This document shows, piece after piece, positions 34,678-43,061 of a DNA stretch of 64,000 nucleotides. Below the pieces are notes generated by a model that ran no database searches, was not told where the DNA came from, and saw only the letters and a list, made by a program, of their open reading frames with translations. A program made the translations under genes and the position numbers. Positions within the stretch are counted from its first letter, which is position 1. Every line of letters begins with the position of its first letter. The DNA is from Streptomyces sp. NBC_01454 (GTDB lineage: Bacteria > Actinomycetota > Actinomycetes > Streptomycetales > Streptomycetaceae), in NCBI RefSeq assembly GCF_036227565.1, contig NZ_CP109460.1, positions 5,704,001 through 5,768,000 of the forward strand, given 5' to 3'.

Positions 34678-35478
34678 TCAGCCGAACAGGACCCGGGAGA
34701 GCCAGAATTCCAGCAGGTCCGCATCTCCGGTGATCTCGAAGGTGTCGTTGTCGGCGGGGCGGCGGCCGTAGAGGAGGAGTAGGAGGTCGGTGAGCGGGCC
34801 GTGGACGGAGACGGCGGCCGGCTCGTCGGCACGGCGCCAGGCGAGGGCGTCGCCGGTGAGGTCGACCAGCCAGTCCGCGGCCGCGTCCGGCGGGGTGTCC
34901 GTGGCGCGGAAGTGGAGGGTGCGGCCGGGGCCGAGGAGGTCGCGCCGGTCGGGGTGGAAGTCGAACATCTCGGGCAGCGAGCCCAGTTCCATCCACTCGT
35001 CGAGGGCGTCGAGGGCGACCGGCTGCCCGACGGTGAAGTCCGCGCCGAGGGTGAGGGTGGCATCGGCGCGGTGGACGACGGTCTCGTGGGCCATCCGGCG
35101 GGCGAAGAAGCGGGGGCTTCCGGAGGGGAGCGGGGTCCAGATCCGGGTGTCCGGGTCGGTGGCGCGGAGGGTCGTGGCGAGGAGTTCCGCGCCCTCGGTG
35201 AGCCAGTCGGCCGCCTCGGCCGGGGTCTGGGCGGTGTCGCGGGGCAGAACGCGCAGGGCCGTGTCGGCCGGCGGCCGGGACGCCCGGGTGCGCACGATCT
35301 CCTCGACCCAGCGGTGGGCCTCGCCCAGATGGCGCAGCAGCTGGGCGAGGTTCCAGTCCGGGCAGGACGGCACCGTCGTCGTGAGGTCGGTGCCCTCCTT
35401 CCGGAGGCAGGACGCGAGCAGGCCGGCCTGCGTGACGATCTCGGCGCAGTGACTGTCGTACTCCATGGTCGACTTCAT
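34678..35478 (-). CDS. Maleylpyruvate isomerase-family, mycothiol-dependent enzyme
   Basis: This 266-residue DinB-like four-helix protein belongs to the MDMPI family, which uses mycothiol as thiol cofactor. The N-terminal domain has the metal-site motifs: VPSCPDWNLAQLLRHLGEAHRWV (first His) and ARRMAHETVVHRADA (the His-E-x-x-x-His pair). A C-terminal MDMPI_C domain contains LLLLLYGRRPADNDTFEITGD. The substrate is unknown; most Streptomyces members are uncharacterised detoxification enzymes. Start ATG at 35478, with an alternative ATG at 35466. Its neighbours do not suggest a pathway. Confidence 0.88.
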   Translation of the reverse strand: MKSTMEYDSHCAEIVTQAGLLASCLRKEGTDLTTTVPSCPDWNLAQLLRHLGEAHRWVEEIVRTRASRPPADTALRVLPRDTAQTPAEAADWLTEGAELLATTLRATDPDTRIWTPLPSGSPRFFARRMAHETVVHRADATLTLGADFTVGQPVALDALDEWMELGSLPEMFDFHPDRRDLLGPGRTLHFRATDTPPDAAADWLVDLTGDALAWRRADEPAAVSVHGPLTDLLLLLYGRRPADNDTFEITGDADLLEFWLSRVLFG

Positions 35479-35584
35479 GACGTCACGCTAGAGCGCGGCA
35501 CTGACAATCCGGCGTCACGGCGGGGCGTGCGGACGTGGCGTCACTCCGTTTGGACGTCCGTGGTGTCCCCCGTGCGAACGCCGC

Positions 35585-36529
35585 TCAGAGGGTCATGGCC
35601 CGCCGGGAGAAGTCGTAGTGCACGTCGGTGAGTTGCTCGGAGGCGGTCCACAGGCGCTCGCCGTTGGCGTTGTTCCTGGTCCACGGGGCGCGGAGGGACT
35701 GGGCGGGGGCGCCGCGCAGGCCGCTGCGGGGGCCGATGAAGGAGTCCGGCCGCATGTGCGGGGCGGTGGCGGCGCAGAGGGTGCCCAGGGCGCCGCCGTC
35801 CGGGGACTGGGCGACCGCGCGGTTGACCAGGTCGACCATCCGCTCGGCGGAGGTGCGGCCCTCCATCCGGACGCCCGCGGTGGCGAGATTGGTGGCGGCG
35901 TATCCGGGGTGCGCGGCCGCCGCGACGACCTGCGAGCCGGCCGCGGCCAGCCGCCGGGACAGCTCGTGGACGAAGAGCAGATTGGCGCTCTTGGAACGGG
36001 CGTAGGCGATCCAGCGGCGGTAGGAGTGCTCGCTGTTGAGGTCGCCGTGGTCGAGGTCGGCGAGCAGGTGCAGCATGCTGGAGACGGTGACGATCCGGGC
36101 GCCGGGCGTGGCCAGGAGCTTGGGCAGGAGCAGACCGGTGAGCGCGAAGTGGCCCAGGTGGTTGGTGCCGAACTGCATCTCGAAGCCGTCGGCGGTGGTG
36201 CGGTACGGCAGCGCCATCACGCCCGCGTTGTTGATGAGCAGATCGAGGCGGTCGCCGTCGAAGTCGTCGAGGGCGGCGGCGAAGTCCCGTACGGAGGTCA
36301 GATCGGCCAGGTCGAGCGGCCGGAACTCGGCCTCGGCGGTGGGGACCTCGGACCGCAGCCGGTCCAGCGCGGCGACGCCCCGCGACGCACTGCGGCAGGC
36401 CAGCAGCACACGGGCGCCGCGGCGGGCCAGTTCACGTGCGGTGACATAGCCGATGCCGCTGTTCGCGCCCGTGACGACCGCCGAGCGGCCGGTCTGGTCG
36501 GGGATGTGGCTGGTGTTCCACCGGGTCAC
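35585..36529 (-). CDS. Short-chain dehydrogenase/reductase (classical SDR, protochlorophyllide-reductase-like)
   Basis: This is an NAD(P)-dependent oxidoreductase of 314 residues. The Rossmann motif TGANSGIG lies near residue 20. NNAG is in LLINNAGVMALPYR. The catalytic Ser lies in VTVSSMLHLLADLDH and the Tyr/Lys pair in YARSKSAN. The long insert after the active site is typical of retinol dehydrogenase or POR-like SDRs. The GTG at 36529 has GGAGGAG eight bases before it; the frame runs on upstream only as a shadow of the ArsR gene. A perfect hairpin separates it from that gene. Substrate unknown. Confidence 0.92.
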   Translation of the reverse strand: MTRWNTSHIPDQTGRSAVVTGANSGIGYVTARELARRGARVLLACRSASRGVAALDRLRSEVPTAEAEFRPLDLADLTSVRDFAAALDDFDGDRLDLLINNAGVMALPYRTTADGFEMQFGTNHLGHFALTGLLLPKLLATPGARIVTVSSMLHLLADLDHGDLNSEHSYRRWIAYARSKSANLLFVHELSRRLAAAGSQVVAAAAHPGYAATNLATAGVRMEGRTSAERMVDLVNRAVAQSPDGGALGTLCAATAPHMRPDSFIGPRSGLRGAPAQSLRAPWTRNNANGERLWTASEQLTDVHYDFSRRAMTL

Positions 36530-36596
36530 GCCTGCACTCCTCCGTAGGGGGCACCAAGAGTACGTCGTGGGGTGGGAGAGCTGGGGCTGGAGGGGT

Positions 36597-36637
36597 GGAA
36601 GTGACCAGGCGCCCCCCGGCCCCGTCTGGTCACTTCC
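36597..36637 (-). terminator. Hairpin ending the SRPBCC/ArsR transcript
   Basis: GGAAGTGACCAG (36597-36608) pairs exactly with CTGGTCACTTCC (36626-36637). A further CTGGTCAC copy overlaps the ArsR stop at 36653-36660. It lies between the ArsR stop and the SDR start on the same strand. Confidence 0.55.
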
Positions 36638-36656
36638 GCCCCCGCCTTCCGCCTGG

Positions 36657-37055
36657 TCACTCCCCCTCGGCGAGGCGTTTGATCGCCGAGAGGCGGCTGT
36701 CCCAGGCGGCGGCCACCCGGTCCATCCACCGGGCGGTGACCCCCAGCCGCTCCGGTATGACCCGGTAGCGCGCCTCCCTGCCCTCCCGGTGGCCGGCGAC
36801 CAGGCCGGCCCGGTCCAGGACCCCCAGGTGCTTGACGACGGCCTGGCGGCTGACCGGCAGTTCGGCCGCCAGGACCGTGGCGGTGGCCTCGCCGTGTGCG
36901 GCGAGGGCGTCGAGTATCCGGCGGCGGGTCGGGTCCGCCAGCGCGGAGAACACCTCCGCCACGGCGTCCCCGCCCGCGTTCGCCCCGGAGCCCCGGCCCG
37001 CACCCCCGGCGGGATCCCGGCCGGCGCCCGTGTCCGTTCCTCCGCCGGTCGTCAT
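36657..37055 (-). CDS. ArsR-family repressor
   Basis: This is a 132-residue winged-helix repressor. After a Gly-rich 28-residue N-terminus the wHTH reads VFSALADPTRRRILDALAAHGEATATVLAAELPVSRQAVVKHLGVLDRAGLV, the standard ArsR/SmtB form without the metal-binding Cys box. Its ATG overlaps the stop of the SRPBCC gene (ATGA, 37052-37055), so the two are translationally coupled. This ArsR-SRPBCC pairing is very common in actinobacteria; the operator copies at 37589-37636 are its probable target. Confidence 0.9.
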   Translation of the reverse strand: MTTGGGTDTGAGRDPAGGAGRGSGANAGGDAVAEVFSALADPTRRRILDALAAHGEATATVLAAELPVSRQAVVKHLGVLDRAGLVAGHREGREARYRVIPERLGVTARWMDRVAAAWDSRLSAIKRLAEGE

Positions 37056-37549
37056 GCCGCGAGCCGCTCCGCGTACTGCTTGACGTTCTCCATCTGGCCG
37101 GTCCAGCCCTCGCGGTGGCTGTCGTACCCGGCGGTGGGCTGCCGCTCCTCCGGGATGGTGATTTCCTCGAACCCGGTCTCCACCACACGCAGCCGGGTGC
37201 CGTCGCCCTCCGGGGTGAGGGTGAATTCCACGAGGGTGGAATTGCCCTCGACCGCCACCTCGCCCGGGTGCGCGCCGGCCCAGCGGTAGGCGAAGAAGCG
37301 CGGCGGGTCCACCGTCACGATCGTGGTGGGGAACTGGCCGTACTGGCCGTGGTCGAGGTGCATGATGCCGCCCGGCCGCAGGTCGACGGGGGTCGGCTCG
37401 CCCTGGCCGAACCACGAGCCGACGTGTTCGGGCTCGGTCAGCACCGCCCAGACCCGTTCCACGGGCGCGTCGATGCTGATCTCCCGCTCGATGCGGTTGC
37501 GGTCCTCACCGGCGCCCTTGCCGGTGTCGTGGGCGCTCTGGGTGCTCAT
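37052..37549 (-). CDS. SRPBCC (AHSA1/START-like) ligand-binding protein
   Basis: This 165-residue helix-grip protein of the Aha1/START-like group probably binds a small hydrophobic ligand. Family motifs are IEREISIDAPVERVWAVLTEPEHVGSWFG near the start and FAYRWAGAHPG in the middle, followed by LVEFTLTPEGDGTRLRVVETGFE. A C-terminal helix contains GWTGQMENVKQYAERL. The ATG at 37549 has GGAGGAG upstream. It is the first gene of a two-gene unit with the ArsR repressor, whose operators lie within 90 bp of its start. Confidence 0.9.
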   Translation of the reverse strand: MSTQSAHDTGKGAGEDRNRIEREISIDAPVERVWAVLTEPEHVGSWFGQGEPTPVDLRPGGIMHLDHGQYGQFPTTIVTVDPPRFFAYRWAGAHPGEVAVEGNSTLVEFTLTPEGDGTRLRVVETGFEEITIPEERQPTAGYDSHREGWTGQMENVKQYAERLAA

Positions 37550-37588
37550 GGGAACTCCTCCTGCCGCGATGCTGATCCTGATGACGTG

Positions 37589-37636
37589 CTACCCAATGGT
37601 TGCACGTGGCGGCAGGAGGTGCAACCTTTCGGTTGC
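37589..37636. promoter_or_regulatory. Two GCAACC-N4-GGTTGC operator copies for the ArsR/SRPBCC unit
   Basis: On the plus strand GCAACC-TTTC-GGTTGC (37621-37636) is a perfect inverted repeat. GCTACC-CAAT-GGTTGC (37589-37604) is the same with one mismatch. Their centres are 32 bp apart, three helical turns. They lie directly upstream of the SRPBCC start, as expected for ArsR autoregulation. Confidence 0.65.
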
Positions 37637-37659
37637 GCATTGTTCCCGGTGCGGTGGGC

Positions 37660-38106
37660 TCAGCTGTCGGGCGCCCCGTCCCGGACCCGTACGCGATACA
37701 CCGGCACCGACGCCGCCGGATCGTCCAGGCAGTCCCCGGTGAGCAGATCGAAGCGCTGCTTGAGCAGCGGCGATGCCACGAACGGGCGGCCGTCGGCCGA
37801 GCCGGTCAGGCCGCGGGAGAGGACCTGGGCGCCGGTGAACGGGTCGCGGTTGCCGATCGCGTGGATCCGGCCGCCGCGGTCCAGGAACAGCGCGGCCTGG
37901 GCGCCGTCGGGCAGCAGGGCGGCGACGCCGCGCCCGGGGAGGAGGGCGCCCGGCCCACAGACCGGGAGCCAGCCGCCCGCGGGGCAGTGGATCTCGACCG
38001 GGCCGGTGGCCGTGATGCCGGTGCCGGTGCCGGTGCCGGCGGGGGAGGGCGGTCCGTCGGCGGCGAGGGGGGCGGAGGTGTGGTGCTCGGCGGTGAGAGT
38101 GGTCAT
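37660..38106 (-). CDS. nirD: Nitrite reductase (NAD(P)H) small subunit
   Basis: This is the Rieske-fold small subunit of the assimilatory NADH-nitrite reductase, 148 residues. The domain begins WLPVCGPGALLPGRGVAALLPDGAQAALFLDRGG and continues with IHAIGNRDPFTGAQVLSRG and the substrate-side SPLLKQRFDLLTGDCLDDPA. The Rieske Cys-His pairs are absent, as in other NirD proteins. Its ATG overlaps the NirB stop (TGATG at 38104-38108), so the subunits are coupled. An Ala/Gly/Pro-rich 38-residue extension precedes the domain. Confidence 0.92.
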   Translation of the reverse strand: MTTLTAEHHTSAPLAADGPPSPAGTGTGTGITATGPVEIHCPAGGWLPVCGPGALLPGRGVAALLPDGAQAALFLDRGGRIHAIGNRDPFTGAQVLSRGLTGSADGRPFVASPLLKQRFDLLTGDCLDDPAASVPVYRVRVRDGAPDS

Positions 38107-40763
38107 CAGGCGGAGGTCCCTTCCAGGGTCCGAACGGGCAGGGTGGGGCCGGCCAGCAGCGTCAGATCGGGCTTGACCTGGTCGCGCTCCGGGGTGAAGC
38201 GGACGGACGGGTCCGGCACGTCGGGGGCGTTGACGAACGAGACGAACCGGGCGAGCCGCTCGGGATCGGCGAGCGTCTCGGCCCACTCGTCGCGGTAGTG
38301 GGTGACGTGCGCGGCCATCAGGGACTCCAGCTCGTCGCAGAGTCCCAGGGAGTCCTCCACGACGACCTCGCGGACGTGGTCGAGGCCGCCCTCGATCCGC
38401 TCCAGCCAGGCCGAGGTGCGCTCCAGCCGGTCCGCGGTGCGGATGTAGAACATCAGGAACCGGTCGATCAGCCGGATCAGTTCCTCGTCCGAGAGGTCCT
38501 GGGCGAGCAGGCCGGCATGGCGCGGGTCGGCGCCGCCGTTGCCGCCGACGTAGAGGTTCCAGCCCTGGGCGGTGGCGATCACGCCGAAGTCCTTGCCGCG
38601 GGCCTCCGCGCACTCCCGGGCGCATCCGGAGACCGCGGACTTCAGCTTGTGCGGGGAGCGCAGCCCCCGGTAGCGCAGCTCCAGATCGATGGCCATCCGG
38701 ACCGAGTCCTGGACGCCGTAGCGGCACCAGGTCTGCCCCACACACGACTTCACGGTCCGCAGCGCCTTGCCGTACGCATGCCCCGACTCGAAGCCGGCGT
38801 CCACCAACCGGGCCCACACCTGAGGGAGTTGGTCGACGCGGGCGCCGAACAGGTCGATCCGCTGCCCCCCGGTGATCTTGGTGTAGAGGCCGAAGTCGCG
38901 GGCCACCTCGCCGATCACGATCAGCTTCTCCGGGGTGATCTCACCACCGGGGATCCGCGGCACGATCGAGTACGAGCCGTTGCGCTGGAGGTTGGCGAGG
39001 AAGTGGTCGTTGGTGTCCTGGAGCGCGGCCTGCTCCCCGTCGAGGACATAGCCGCCGGCGCCGACGCTGGGCGCGAGGGAGGCGATGATCGAGCCGACGG
39101 TGGGCTTGCAGATCTCACAGCCGTCGCCGTTTCTGGCCTCCGGCCGGCCGTGCGAGTCCAGCAGTTCGGCGAAGGTCGTCAGCCGCAGGGTGCGCACGAT
39201 CTCGTAGAGCTCGGTGCGGGTGTGCGGGAAGCAGCCGCACAGCCCGGTGTCGACGGTGGCGCCGGACGCGGCCAGCTCGTCGTTCACCACCGCGGTCAGC
39301 GACTTGACGCAACTGCCGCAGCCGGTACCGGCCTTGGTGCACGTCTTGACCTCGGGCAGCGTGGTGCAGGAGTGCTCGGTGACCGCGGCCCGGACCGTCC
39401 CCTTGGTGACGTTGTGGCAGTTGCACAGCACCGCCTCGTCCGGCAGCGCGGACGGGCCGAGCACGCCGCCGCCCCCGGCCGCGACCCCCGCGGGCAGGAC
39501 CAGCTGCTCGGGCGCCAGCGGCGGAACGGTGCCGGTCAGCGGCCGCAGCATGCCGTACGCCTCGGCGTCGCCGACCAGGACGCCGCCCAGCAGCTCGCCC
39601 CCGGCGCCGATCACCAGCTTCTTGTAGACGCCGCTGCGGGAGTCGGCGTAGACCACGTCCAGCGCGCCGTCCGCGGTGCCGTGCGCGTCACCGAAGGAGG
39701 CGACGTCCACGCCGAGCAGCTTGAGCTTGGTGGACAGGTCGGCGCCGGTGAAGCCGCCGGGCTCCCCGGTGTCGTCGCCGAGCCGGACGGCGATGTCGCC
39801 GGCCGTCACCCGCGCCATGTCGTAGCCCGGGGCGACCAGGCCGTAGACCCGCCCGTCGGCGGCCAGCGCGCACTCGCCGATCGCGTACACGGCCTGGTCG
39901 GCGGTGCGGCACCGCTCGTCGACGACGATGCCGCCGCGCTCGCCGACCGGCAGCCCGCAGTCCCGGGCGAGCTGGTCGCGGGGGCGCACCCCGGCCGAGA
40001 AGACGACCAGGTCGGTGTCGATGCGGGAGCCGTCGGACAGACCCATGGCGGTGACCGCGCCCGCCTCGTCGGCGACGATCTCCTTGCCGCCGACGCCGGT
40101 GTGGACCGAGAGGCCCATCTCCTCGACGGTGCGACGCAGCGCCCGGCCGCCGCCCTCGTCGACCTGGAGCGCCATCAGCCGCGGGCTGAACTCCACGATG
40201 TGGGTGCGCAGCCCGAGCCCCTTGAGCGCACCGGCCGCCTCCAGCCCCAGCAGCCCGCCGCCGACCACCACACCGGTGCGGGCCCCCGCGGCGTACCGCT
40301 CGATGGCCAGCAGGTCCTCAAGGGTGCGGTAGACGAAACAGCCCGCGCTGTCCTTGCCGGGCACCGGCGGCACGAACGGATACGAGCCGGTGGCCAGCAC
40401 CAGGGTGTCGTAGCGGACGGTCAGCCCGGAGCGGGCGGTGACCGTGCGGGTGGCGCGGTCGACGGCGGTGGCCGGGTCGCCCAGGTGCAGCTCGATGCCG
40501 TGCCGGCCCAGGAAGTCCGGATCGGCCAGGCTCAGGTCGTCCGGGGTGCGTCCGGCGAAGTACGAGGTCAGCTGGACGCGGTCATAGGCCGGGCGCGGCT
40601 CCTCGCACAGCACCACCACCCGCGTCCGCTCGGTGACGCCACGGTCGGCCAGCTCCTCCAGGAAGCGCTGGCCGACCATGCCGTGGCCGACGAGGACGAG
40701 GGTGGGGGTGGTGCCGGGCGCGGCATCGGGCGTGGCATCCGGGGGCGGCGGCATCGAGGTCAT
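38106..40763 (-). CDS. nirB: Nitrite reductase (NAD(P)H) large subunit
   Basis: This 885-residue flavo-haem enzyme reduces nitrite to ammonium for assimilation. The N-terminal FAD/NADH domain has LVLVGHGMVGQRFLEEL and VVVGGGLLGLEAAGAL. A BFD-like [2Fe-2S] domain has CNCHNVTKGTVRAAV and TCTKAGTGCGSC. The sirohaem/[4Fe-4S] half contains SCVGQTWCRYGVQ and SGCARECAEARGKDFGVIATAQGWNLYVGGNGG, which carry the four cluster Cys. A 24-residue Pro-rich start (MTSMPPPPDATP) precedes the fold, and an ATG at 40754 is an alternative. GlnR-like half-sites lie upstream, in line with nitrogen control known in Streptomyces. Confidence 0.96.
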   Translation of the reverse strand: MTSMPPPPDATPDAAPGTTPTLVLVGHGMVGQRFLEELADRGVTERTRVVVLCEEPRPAYDRVQLTSYFAGRTPDDLSLADPDFLGRHGIELHLGDPATAVDRATRTVTARSGLTVRYDTLVLATGSYPFVPPVPGKDSAGCFVYRTLEDLLAIERYAAGARTGVVVGGGLLGLEAAGALKGLGLRTHIVEFSPRLMALQVDEGGGRALRRTVEEMGLSVHTGVGGKEIVADEAGAVTAMGLSDGSRIDTDLVVFSAGVRPRDQLARDCGLPVGERGGIVVDERCRTADQAVYAIGECALAADGRVYGLVAPGYDMARVTAGDIAVRLGDDTGEPGGFTGADLSTKLKLLGVDVASFGDAHGTADGALDVVYADSRSGVYKKLVIGAGGELLGGVLVGDAEAYGMLRPLTGTVPPLAPEQLVLPAGVAAGGGGVLGPSALPDEAVLCNCHNVTKGTVRAAVTEHSCTTLPEVKTCTKAGTGCGSCVKSLTAVVNDELAASGATVDTGLCGCFPHTRTELYEIVRTLRLTTFAELLDSHGRPEARNGDGCEICKPTVGSIIASLAPSVGAGGYVLDGEQAALQDTNDHFLANLQRNGSYSIVPRIPGGEITPEKLIVIGEVARDFGLYTKITGGQRIDLFGARVDQLPQVWARLVDAGFESGHAYGKALRTVKSCVGQTWCRYGVQDSVRMAIDLELRYRGLRSPHKLKSAVSGCARECAEARGKDFGVIATAQGWNLYVGGNGGADPRHAGLLAQDLSDEELIRLIDRFLMFYIRTADRLERTSAWLERIEGGLDHVREVVVEDSLGLCDELESLMAAHVTHYRDEWAETLADPERLARFVSFVNAPDVPDPSVRFTPERDQVKPDLTLLAGPTLPVRTLEGTSA

Positions 40764-40786
40764 GCCCCTCAGCCTGGGGCGCGGCT

Positions 40787-40813
40787 GTTACCCGCCCGCA
40801 TCTGCTCTGTTTC
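40787..40813 (-). promoter_or_regulatory. GlnR-like half-sites upstream of nirB
   Basis: The plus strand reads GTTAC-N17-GTTTC; on the minus strand this is GAAAC...GTAAC, with AC dinucleotides 22 bp apart. That equals two periods of the AC-N9-AC GlnR pattern, with GC in the middle position. It lies 24 bp upstream of nirB, a gene known to respond to GlnR in Streptomyces. The motif is partial, so this is a suggestion. Confidence 0.45.
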
Positions 40814-40839
40814 CCGGGCGGAACGCTGCCCTCAGTGGC

Positions 40840-40870
40840 GCGGCGGCCGCCGTGTGAGGGCGGCCGCCGC
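40840..40870 (-). terminator. Perfect 12-bp hairpin after the glycoside hydrolase gene
   Basis: GCGGCGGCCGCC (40840-40851) and GGCGGCCGCCGC (40859-40870) are exact complements around GTGTGAG. It lies 59 bp past the glycosidase stop and before the nirB control region. No T run follows. Confidence 0.55.
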
Positions 40871-40929
40871 GGGGACGGCCGCCCCCGGGCCGCCCAGCCG
40901 GTCCGCGGGCCGCCCCCGGCCTCTCCCGG

Positions 40930-42939
40930 TCAGCCGTTCAGCTGCGCCGGGCACAGCCGCCGCGGCTGCTGGTCGGTGGCCAGCTTCGCGTCCACACAGT
41001 CGCCCGGCAGACCGTCGTGGGCCGTGCTGCCGAAGTTGGCCGTGACCGTCAGCTTGCCGTCGCCGAAGACCGTGCGCTGGACGCTGCGATCGCCGGTCAG
41101 CCACCGGAACGAGGTCAGCTGCTCGGTGCCGGCGGCCCGGTGCAGCGGCGAGAAGAACTTCTGCAGCGCCGCGAGCTCCGGACCGTTCTTCTCCAGCGTC
41201 GGACCGTCGAGGACGTAGTTCAGCGGCGTGTTGTAGAGCATCGCGAGCAGTGCCCGGTCGGTCTTCTGGTCCGGCAGCTTGTCGTACGACAGCTCCCAGC
41301 GCTCCACATTGACCAGCGAGCCGTGCAGCGCGGTCTCGTACAGCGGCGCGCGGTACTTGGGGTCGTACATGGCGGTGGCCATGTCGCGGGGCAGCTTCAC
41401 CGGCTTGAAGAAGGCGCCCGGGGCGTTCGCCGGGGCGTAGCCGCCCCACGTCTCCTTGTCCTTCTCCAGCTTCCACAGGCGGTCGTCGACCGGGGTGCCC
41501 GAGCCGTGGTTGTAGGTCAGCACCTTGTTGGCCCACGACTGGGCGCCCTCCGAACCGAGGACGAGGTGCTGCGACAGCCGCTCCAACCGGGCCAGGCGAT
41601 TCTCGCGGTCGCCGGCCTTGCTCATCTCATGGCCTGTGCCGTGGTCGCGGAACACCTCTCCCGTCGCGTCCACATCGAGGAAGTAGCTGTCCGCGCCGTT
41701 GGCGACCATCTTGCGGGTGCGGTCGGCGAGGTAGTGCTTGGACGGCTCGGCCTTCTCGAAAGCCTGCGAGCTGAGGTAGCAGCCGCGGTTGCCGAAGCCC
41801 GTCTGCGGGGTGCCGTCGGCCTTGCGGACGCAGAAGTCGGGATAAACCCGGTCCGGCCAGATGGAGGTGGGGCTGTCGGCCTTCTCGGGATCCTGGCCGT
41901 TGGCGAAGGTGTCGTACGGGCCGACGAGGTAGCCCGCCTTCTCGGCGGCCTGCACCGCCTGCGCGTTCATGGGGCTGTCGTCGGCGTCGTAGCCGAGCCA
42001 CATCCGGTCCACGCCCAGCTTCTTCAGCTTGTCGACCCCTGCGGTCTTGCGCGCGTCGCCCCACACATAGGCGTGGAAGGCGCCCAGCAGCTTCTCGCCG
42101 GCCGGGTTCTGCCGGATCTTCTTGCGCAGGCTGCCGAGTTGGCCGTGCTGGGAGAGGTAGGAGCGGTAGTCGGCGGCGGGGGCGACGGGGTTGCCGTCGG
42201 TCAGGGCGAAGGTGACCTCGTAGTCGCGGGTGCCCTCACCGGCGTCGAAGGCATGGGTGGCCGTGGTGCGCAGCCGGCCGCCGGTGGAGGCGAAGCCCAG
42301 GGAGGTGCCGATGTCGGTGGGGGTGAGGTAGCTGACGCCGCTGCCGCCCTTGCCGCCCGCCGTGCCCAGGGAGTAGCCCCACAACGGCATCGAGAGGCCC
42401 TCGCCCACGTCGACGCTGCTCCCGGCCAGCCCGCCCGTCTCGGGGCCGGCGTTCCAGAACGCGTCCTTCACCGGGATGTCCAGTCCCTCGCCGCGCGGCA
42501 GCTGCACGGCGGAGGCGGCCCGGTCGGTTCCGGTCACCGGCCAGTCGACCGACTCGTCGCGGTCCGCCGTCAGCTTGATCCGCAGCCGCCCGCGCTCCGA
42601 ACTCGCCGTCACCCGCAGGCCCTTGTCGGGGTAGCTCCAGTGCGCCCCGTCGGCCGTCCGGACCACCGGACCGGGCTTGCCGAGTCCGCCGGCGGCGGCC
42701 GCCTCGGACAGCACCAGCTGCCGCCCGCCGCCGGTGCGCGCGGTCACCGCGAGGGAGCCGGTGTCGACGAAGGCGGTGCCGCCGGAGACGGGGAGAGCGA
42801 GGCGGTTGTCCTCCGTGGTGCCGGCGCTGGCGCTGCCGTATCCGACGACGCCCGCGGTGGTCGCGGCCAGCGCGAGGGAGCCGGCGAGCAGCCGCGTGCG
42901 ACGGCGGCGTCCGGTGATCTTGTGGAGGTTGGGTTCCAT
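40930..42939 (-). CDS. Secreted glycoside hydrolase related to the GH101 clan
   Basis: This 669-residue exported protein has a signal peptide (HKITGRRRRTRLLAGSLALAATTAGVVGYGSASA). A beta-sandwich of about 250 residues is followed by a TIM barrel. The segments FHAYVWGDARKTAGVDKLKKLGVDRMWLGYDADD and SYFLDVDATGEVFRDH (probable nucleophile Asp) resemble glycosidases of the GH101-related group, as do VLGSEGAQSWANKVLTYNHG (possible acid/base Glu) and YNTPLNYVLDGP. A C-terminal beta-domain ends it. I infer exo- or endo-glycosidase action on external glycans; the substrate is unknown. The ATG at 42939 lies close to a -10-like CATATT with 11-bp-spaced TCTAAGA repeats behind it. Confidence 0.75.
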   Translation of the reverse strand: MEPNLHKITGRRRRTRLLAGSLALAATTAGVVGYGSASAGTTEDNRLALPVSGGTAFVDTGSLAVTARTGGGRQLVLSEAAAAGGLGKPGPVVRTADGAHWSYPDKGLRVTASSERGRLRIKLTADRDESVDWPVTGTDRAASAVQLPRGEGLDIPVKDAFWNAGPETGGLAGSSVDVGEGLSMPLWGYSLGTAGGKGGSGVSYLTPTDIGTSLGFASTGGRLRTTATHAFDAGEGTRDYEVTFALTDGNPVAPAADYRSYLSQHGQLGSLRKKIRQNPAGEKLLGAFHAYVWGDARKTAGVDKLKKLGVDRMWLGYDADDSPMNAQAVQAAEKAGYLVGPYDTFANGQDPEKADSPTSIWPDRVYPDFCVRKADGTPQTGFGNRGCYLSSQAFEKAEPSKHYLADRTRKMVANGADSYFLDVDATGEVFRDHGTGHEMSKAGDRENRLARLERLSQHLVLGSEGAQSWANKVLTYNHGSGTPVDDRLWKLEKDKETWGGYAPANAPGAFFKPVKLPRDMATAMYDPKYRAPLYETALHGSLVNVERWELSYDKLPDQKTDRALLAMLYNTPLNYVLDGPTLEKNGPELAALQKFFSPLHRAAGTEQLTSFRWLTGDRSVQRTVFGDGKLTVTANFGSTAHDGLPGDCVDAKLATDQQPRRLCPAQLNG

Positions 42940-42948
42940 GCAGAACTG

Positions 42949-42979
42949 AATATGCGTCAGGTCTAAGAAGGTTCTAAGA
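42949..42979 (-). promoter_or_regulatory. Promoter of glycoside hydrolase with 11-bp-spaced direct repeats
   Basis: TCTAAGA occurs at 42962-42968 and 42973-42979 (minus strand TCTTAGA), an exact 11-bp period. CATATT on the minus strand (42949-42954) could be the -10 box. Direct repeats with 11-bp spacing in the -35 zone are typical binding sites of OmpR/PhoB-type response regulators. Confidence 0.45.
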
Positions 42980-43061
42980 GCGTGCCGCCGGCCGCGCGCA
43001 CAGGGCACCGCTGATCACCTCGTCGGAGACCTTCGCGATCAACTCGGCCCGCCAGGGCTCC

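Noticed and set aside
36530..37003. ArsR-SDR fusion in one frame
   Set aside because: The frame merely runs through the ArsR gene out of its own frame; the SDR has a strong ribosome binding site at its own GTG, and a hairpin lies between.
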